Made by a program: the position numbers and the translations under genes. A DNA stretch of 64,000 bases from Arthrobacter sp. APC 3897 (lineage in GTDB: Bacteria > Actinomycetota > Actinomycetes > Actinomycetales > Micrococcaceae), in the NCBI RefSeq assembly GCF_030407495.1, contig NZ_JASDDG010000008.1, forward strand, positions 47,182-111,181, written 5' to 3'. Shown here one piece after another: positions 60,679-64,000 of this stretch. Below the pieces are notes generated by a model. It did no database searches and had not been told where the DNA came from. It saw only the letters and a program-made list of their open reading frames with translations. Within the stretch, counting starts at the first letter, position 1; every line of letters starts with the position of its first letter.

Positions 60679-61800
60679 TCAGGCGTTGCCGCGCCGGACC
60701 CTCGCCGCTGCCTCCAGAATGATCCACGCTGACAGTTGGGTGGAGAGGCCGACGCCGGTCCTGCCCGGATAGTGCCGCTCGGCCGGCTCCAGGGGATGCG
60801 GTGAGAAGACCGTCCGCTGCCCCCGCTTTGCCCGTCCCGCCCAGAGCGCTTCAGCCGTGGCGCTGACCATTGCACCGGCCATGTCCCGCTGGGGGTCCGG
60901 CAGGGTGGGAGACACTGCGGCCTGGGCAAGATAGCGGACGAGGATCCCCGTAAACAGACCGGCATCGCCGGTGCCGTGGGTGACAAGAACCGCCGTGCCG
61001 GAGTGGGTGAGCCGCAGGTGCACTGCATCGATGAGCCGCGCTGCCCGGGACAGATTTGCGGGACCGCCCAGTTCCAGCAGGGCGCCCAGGACCGGGCCCT
61101 GGTTGTAGGAAAAGACGGCCCCTTCCACCACTGGGTCCGCCGACGGTCCGCCCCCCTTGATGCCGTCGAGGTACAGCCCCGTGTCGGCATCCAGGAGGGT
61201 GGAGTTGAGCCAGTCGATCAGGGCCTGGGAGCGCTCGCGTTCACCGCTGCGGGCAAAATGCAGCGCCGCCGGACCTGTGGCCGGAGTGTTCTTGAAGGTT
61301 CGGCGCCGGTTCCAGTACAGCCCGCCGCCAAACTCCATGGTGTGCGCCGAGCGCAGGGCATCCGTCAAGGCTGCGAGCATCCGGGGATGGTGCCGCGCAG
61401 TCGGCCGGCGGGCTCCGCCGTCGTCGGCCCGGCGCACCGGCCGGGAGGGCAGGAGGGCATCGAACCGGGCCACGGCAAGGGCCAGCCAGGCCATATCGTC
61501 GAAATACCAGTTGGTGGCCCTCAGCCCGTTCCGCAGCCTGATGGTGCGGATGAGCTGGTGGGCCTGCCCGACGGCATCGGGAGCTCCGCGCAGCGCCGCG
61601 TCCACTAGCGCATCCACATAGTGGGCCTGCCACCAGTAATGCCAGGGCCCGGGCAGCGGCCGCCGGGGAGCCGGGCTTTCGACGGCGGCCAGCCTGGTTC
61701 CCGGAAGCCGCAGCAGCGGCCGGGAAAAGGCGGCAGAAACGGATGCCGCCGCGTCATCGGCGCGGGCTTGGATCTCGTGCAGTGGTTGCTCGGACAGCAT
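60679..61800 (-). CDS. GH76-like glycoside hydrolase (alpha-1,6-mannanase family)
   Basis: A 373-aa intracellular protein with an (alpha/alpha)6-barrel pattern. TNWYFDDMAWLALAVARFDA carries the adjacent Asp pair that is catalytic in GH76; GGGLYWNRRRTFKNTPATGP and FSYNQGPVLGALLEL are other family blocks. GH76 enzymes cut alpha-1,6-mannan, and in actinobacteria could act on lipomannan or related glycans. No signal peptide is seen, unlike secreted GH76 enzymes. ATG at 61800 is preferred because TAGGGT lies seven bases upstream on the minus strand (leaderless). Confidence 0.82.
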   Translation of the reverse strand: MLSEQPLHEIQARADDAAASVSAAFSRPLLRLPGTRLAAVESPAPRRPLPGPWHYWWQAHYVDALVDAALRGAPDAVGQAHQLIRTIRLRNGLRATNWYFDDMAWLALAVARFDALLPSRPVRRADDGGARRPTARHHPRMLAALTDALRSAHTMEFGGGLYWNRRRTFKNTPATGPAALHFARSGERERSQALIDWLNSTLLDADTGLYLDGIKGGGPSADPVVEGAVFSYNQGPVLGALLELGGPANLSRAARLIDAVHLRLTHSGTAVLVTHGTGDAGLFTGILVRYLAQAAVSPTLPDPQRDMAGAMVSATAEALWAGRAKRGQRTVFSPHPLEPAERHYPGRTGVGLSTQLSAWIILEAAARVRRGNA

Positions 61801-61807
61801 GCGCACC

Positions 61808-61813
61808 ACCCTA
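61808..61813 (-). promoter_or_regulatory. -10 box for leaderless GH76-like mRNA
   Basis: TAGGGT on the minus strand, seven bases before the ATG at 61800, with no ribosome site. Confidence 0.45.
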
Positions 61814-61954
61814 GACCCGTGAGGGCCGCAGTCACAGCTTCAGCGGGAGCGGCCGGCCGCGGAAATCTGCACGAAGATGCGATGTGTGCCCGATCACAGT
61901 AGGCTCAGAGGCGCTGCCGCAGGGGCAGGCGAAAACTTCAACGCAGGAGTACGG

Positions 61955-62728
61955 ATGGACATTTCAGGCGCATCGGCACTTGTTACGGGAGGTGCCTCCG
62001 GGCTGGGGCGCGCTACGGCCAGGAGGTTGTACGACGCCGGAGCGTCAGTGATCCTGGTGGACCTGCCCTCGTCCGGCGGCCTGGCATACGCCGCCGAGCT
62101 GGGCGACAACGCCCACTTTGTTCCGGGCGATGTCACCGATCCCGACCAGATGGCAGCGGCAGTGGAAGCGGCCATGAACGCCGGACCGCTGCGTGTGGCT
62201 GTCAACTGTGCGGGCATCGCCACCCCGGGCAAGGTGCTGGGCCGCAACGGTGTGCTGCCGCTGGAGGACTTTGCCCGCGTGATCCAGGTAAACCTCATTG
62301 GAACGTTCAACGTCAGCAGGCTGGCAGCGCAGGCCATGGCGGAGACCGACCCCGTGGAAACCGCCGGCACGTCCGAGCGCGGCGTCATTATCAACACTGC
62401 ATCCGTTGCCGCTTTCGACGGACAGATTGGCCAGCCGGCCTATTCCGCTTCCAAGGGCGGGGTGGCAGCAATGACGCTGCCGCTCGCCCGGGAGCTTGCC
62501 CGGCACCTGATCCGGGTGGTGACCATTGCCCCGGGGATTTTCGAGACCCCCATGATGGCGGGTCTGCCCCGGGAAGCGCAGGACTCCCTGGGGCAGCAGG
62601 TGCCTCATCCGTCGCGTCTGGGCCGGCCGGATGAGTACGCCGCACTGGCTTCGCACATCATCGAAAACCAGATGCTCAACGGGGAAACCATCCGCCTGGA
62701 CGGCGCTATCCGGATGGGACCGCGCTGA
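61955..62728 (+). CDS. SDR family 3-hydroxyacyl-CoA dehydrogenase-like protein
   Basis: A 257-aa SDR close to type 10 17-beta-hydroxysteroid/2-methyl-3-hydroxybutyryl-CoA dehydrogenase. TGGASGLG at 11-18, VDLPSS with the NAD-selecting Asp, [20 protein letters not shown] (a long substrate-loop insert typical of HSD10-like enzymes), catalytic Ser in [14 protein letters not shown] and YSASKGG. Should oxidise a branched or short 3-hydroxyacyl-CoA. ATG at 61955 follows AGGAG. The acyl-CoA dehydrogenase gene begins two bases after its stop, so the two catalyse linked beta-oxidation steps. Confidence 0.93.
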   Translation: MDISGASALVTGGASGLGRATARRLYDAGASVILVDLPSSGGLAYAAELGDNAHFVPGDVTDPDQMAAAVEAAMNAGPLRVAVNCAGIATPGKVLGRNGVLPLEDFARVIQVNLIGTFNVSRLAAQAMAETDPVETAGTSERGVIINTASVAAFDGQIGQPAYSASKGGVAAMTLPLARELARHLIRVVTIAPGIFETPMMAGLPREAQDSLGQQVPHPSRLGRPDEYAALASHIIENQMLNGETIRLDGAIRMGPR

Positions 62729-62730
62729 TT

Positions 62731-63990
62731 TTGCCGGCTGCAGATGAGGGGAACCAGTCCGGCGCTGCGGGGCTTCCGGACGCCGATTTTTACTTGTTCG
62801 AGGATCTGCTGAGCGAGCGCGAACAGGCAAAGCTCGCTGAGCTGCGGGCCTTTTTAGCGGCCGAGGTGGCTCCGCACGCCGGGCAGTGGTGGCAGGACGC
62901 GCACTTCCCCGCCGAGCTGTTGCCCAAGCTGGCGGCCCTGGAACTGTCCACCCCGGTGCAGCAGGGATACAGTCCGCTTTTTGCGGGGTTGGTCATCGCG
63001 GAAATGACCCGGACGGATACATCGATCGCCACGTTCTTCATGGTTCACCATGATTTGTTCGTGGAAGCCCTGCACGCCTTCGGCTCGGATGAACAAAAGG
63101 ACCGGCTGCTGGCGGACGCGATGGCACTTCGGATTACCGGAGCCTTTGCCCTCACCGAGCCCGAACATGGTTCCGACGTCGCCGGCGGGATGGAAACCAC
63201 GGCGGTCCGCGACGGCGGCACCTGGCTGCTGAACGGCAGCAAACGCTGGATCGGCAACGGAACCTTCTGCGACTACATGCTGCTGTGGGCACGGGAACCG
63301 GACACCGGGAAGGTGCGCGGGTTCCTGCTGGACGCTTCGCTGCCCGGTGTCCGCCGGACCCGGATTGAAAACAAGACGGCGCTGCGGACCGTCCAGAATG
63401 CCGATATCACCCTGACGGACGTCCGGATCAGTGAGGCTGACCGGCTTGCCGGAATCGACAGCTTCGACGACATCAAACACCTGCTGCGCGGCTCGCGGAT
63501 CATGGTGGGCTGGCAGGCGGTGGGTGCCCAGCTCGCCGCGGTGGACGTCTCCCGGGCGTACGCCGTGGAACGCCAACAGTTTGGCCGCCCGCTGGCCTCC
63601 TTCCAGCTCGTCACCGAACAGCTGGTCCGGATGCTGGGCAACACCGTGGCCAGTACGGGGATGCTGGCGCGGGTGTCCGAGCTGGAACGCGGGGGATATC
63701 CCTCTGCGGCGGGCCGGAGCGGTCCGGAATCCGCTGAGCCGGCAGGGCGGTTGCGCGGATCCGACGGCGGCATGGCGCAGGCCGCCCTGGCCAAGTCCTA
63801 CGCCAGTGCCAGGATGCGCGAGACCGTGGCGCTGGGGCGCAGCATCCTGGGCGGCAACGGCATTGTGACTGATTACCGGATGGCCAAGATCTTCGCCGAT
63901 GCCGAAGCCATCTACACCTATGAGGGCACCTATGAGATCAATTCCCTCATAGTGGGCCGGGACATTACCGGAATTTCGGCCCTGCGCTAG
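62731..63990 (+). CDS. Acyl-CoA dehydrogenase
   Basis: A 419-aa flavoenzyme. ACAD blocks: LTEPEHGSDVAGGMETTAVR, GSKRWIGNGTFCDY, RIENKTALRTVQNADITLTD, ERQQFGRPLASFQLVTEQLV, SILGGNGIVTDYRMAKIFAD, and the catalytic base Glu near 395 in IYTYEGTYEIN, all pointing to the glutaryl-CoA or isovaleryl/branched-acyl group. A polar insert at about 325-350 (SAAGRSGPESAEPAGRLRGS) interrupts the C-terminal helical domain and is unusual. TTG start at 62731, or slightly later; coupled to the upstream SDR. Electron-transfer flavoprotein genes are not in the window. Confidence 0.92.
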   Translation: MPAADEGNQSGAAGLPDADFYLFEDLLSEREQAKLAELRAFLAAEVAPHAGQWWQDAHFPAELLPKLAALELSTPVQQGYSPLFAGLVIAEMTRTDTSIATFFMVHHDLFVEALHAFGSDEQKDRLLADAMALRITGAFALTEPEHGSDVAGGMETTAVRDGGTWLLNGSKRWIGNGTFCDYMLLWAREPDTGKVRGFLLDASLPGVRRTRIENKTALRTVQNADITLTDVRISEADRLAGIDSFDDIKHLLRGSRIMVGWQAVGAQLAAVDVSRAYAVERQQFGRPLASFQLVTEQLVRMLGNTVASTGMLARVSELERGGYPSAAGRSGPESAEPAGRLRGSDGGMAQAALAKSYASARMRETVALGRSILGGNGIVTDYRMAKIFADAEAIYTYEGTYEINSLIVGRDITGISALR

Positions 63991-64000
63991 GGCAGTCCGG

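Overview
The window is GC-rich, densely packed chromosomal DNA of a Gram-positive actinobacterium, most likely an Arthrobacter-type member of the Micrococcaceae. This is inferred from the strong third-position GC bias, frequent ATGA/GTGA start-stop overlaps, TANNNT -10 boxes directly abutting start codons (leaderless mRNAs), the IdeR/DtxR iron box, and the RamB-like regulator beside the glyoxylate genes. It reads as ordinary chromosome: I see no phage, integrase, transposase, CRISPR array, rRNA or tRNA. About 58 protein genes are called; the first is cut by the left edge.

Layout. 1-2.0 kb: end of a peptide-type ABC ATPase coupled to an amidase. 2.0-4.4 kb: an ALDH-SDR operon with a GntR-like operator over its promoter. 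4.4-6.9 kb: a 50-aa membrane protein, then a TelA/XpaC-like pair. 7.0-12.1 kb: a Tat-exported acetamidase/formamidase-like lipoprotein, an EAL phosphodiesterase, a YafY/VOC divergon, a leaderless PadR plus HAAS-type pair, and a 41-aa helical protein. 12.2-15.0 kb: an LtaS/OpgB-like phosphoglycerol transferase and a Y-family polymerase. 15.2-18.4 kb: a translationally coupled DeoR-galT-galK operon. 18.4-26.1 kb: dispersed metabolic genes (quinone oxidoreductase, phosphatase, membrane protein, methyltransferase, SDR, GH13 alpha-glucosidase, 2OG-Fe oxygenase).

26.4-31.0 kb: an iron-box-controlled siderophore-type uptake operon (binding lipoprotein, permease, ATPase) whose fourth, coupled gene encodes an unrecognised two-repeat protein. 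31.0-37.2 kb: a LysE/ArgP-type divergon, a HAD phosphatase, a small protein with a LytR_C membrane protein, and an AAT amino-acid permease. 37.2-42.7 kb: a DsbA/FrnE-like protein and the glyoxylate shunt (isocitrate lyase, malate synthase) divergent from a RamB/ScfR-type regulator. 42.7-44.5 kb: methionine aminopeptidase and an Fpg/Nei glycosylase.

44.5-51.2 kb is the most suggestive neighbourhood: a 1296-aa subtilase with three C-terminal SLH domains is divergent from a GT2 glycosyltransferase coupled to a polysaccharide pyruvyl transferase. In Firmicutes and Thermus, SLH domains bind pyruvylated wall polymer made by the pyruvyl transferase CsaB, so this looks like a client and its wall-modifying enzymes together in an actinobacterium. 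51.2-58.8 kb: a PdxK/ThiD-type kinase, a TetR plus membrane-protein pair with a good palindromic operator, a queuosine-precursor transporter and tRNA-guanine transglycosylase (queuosine salvage), a FUSC-type membrane protein, an unrecognised protein and a degenerate Nudix protein. 58.9-64 kb: a YdeI-like protein, a class II glutamine amidotransferase-like protein, a GH76-like enzyme, and an SDR plus acyl-CoA dehydrogenase pair.
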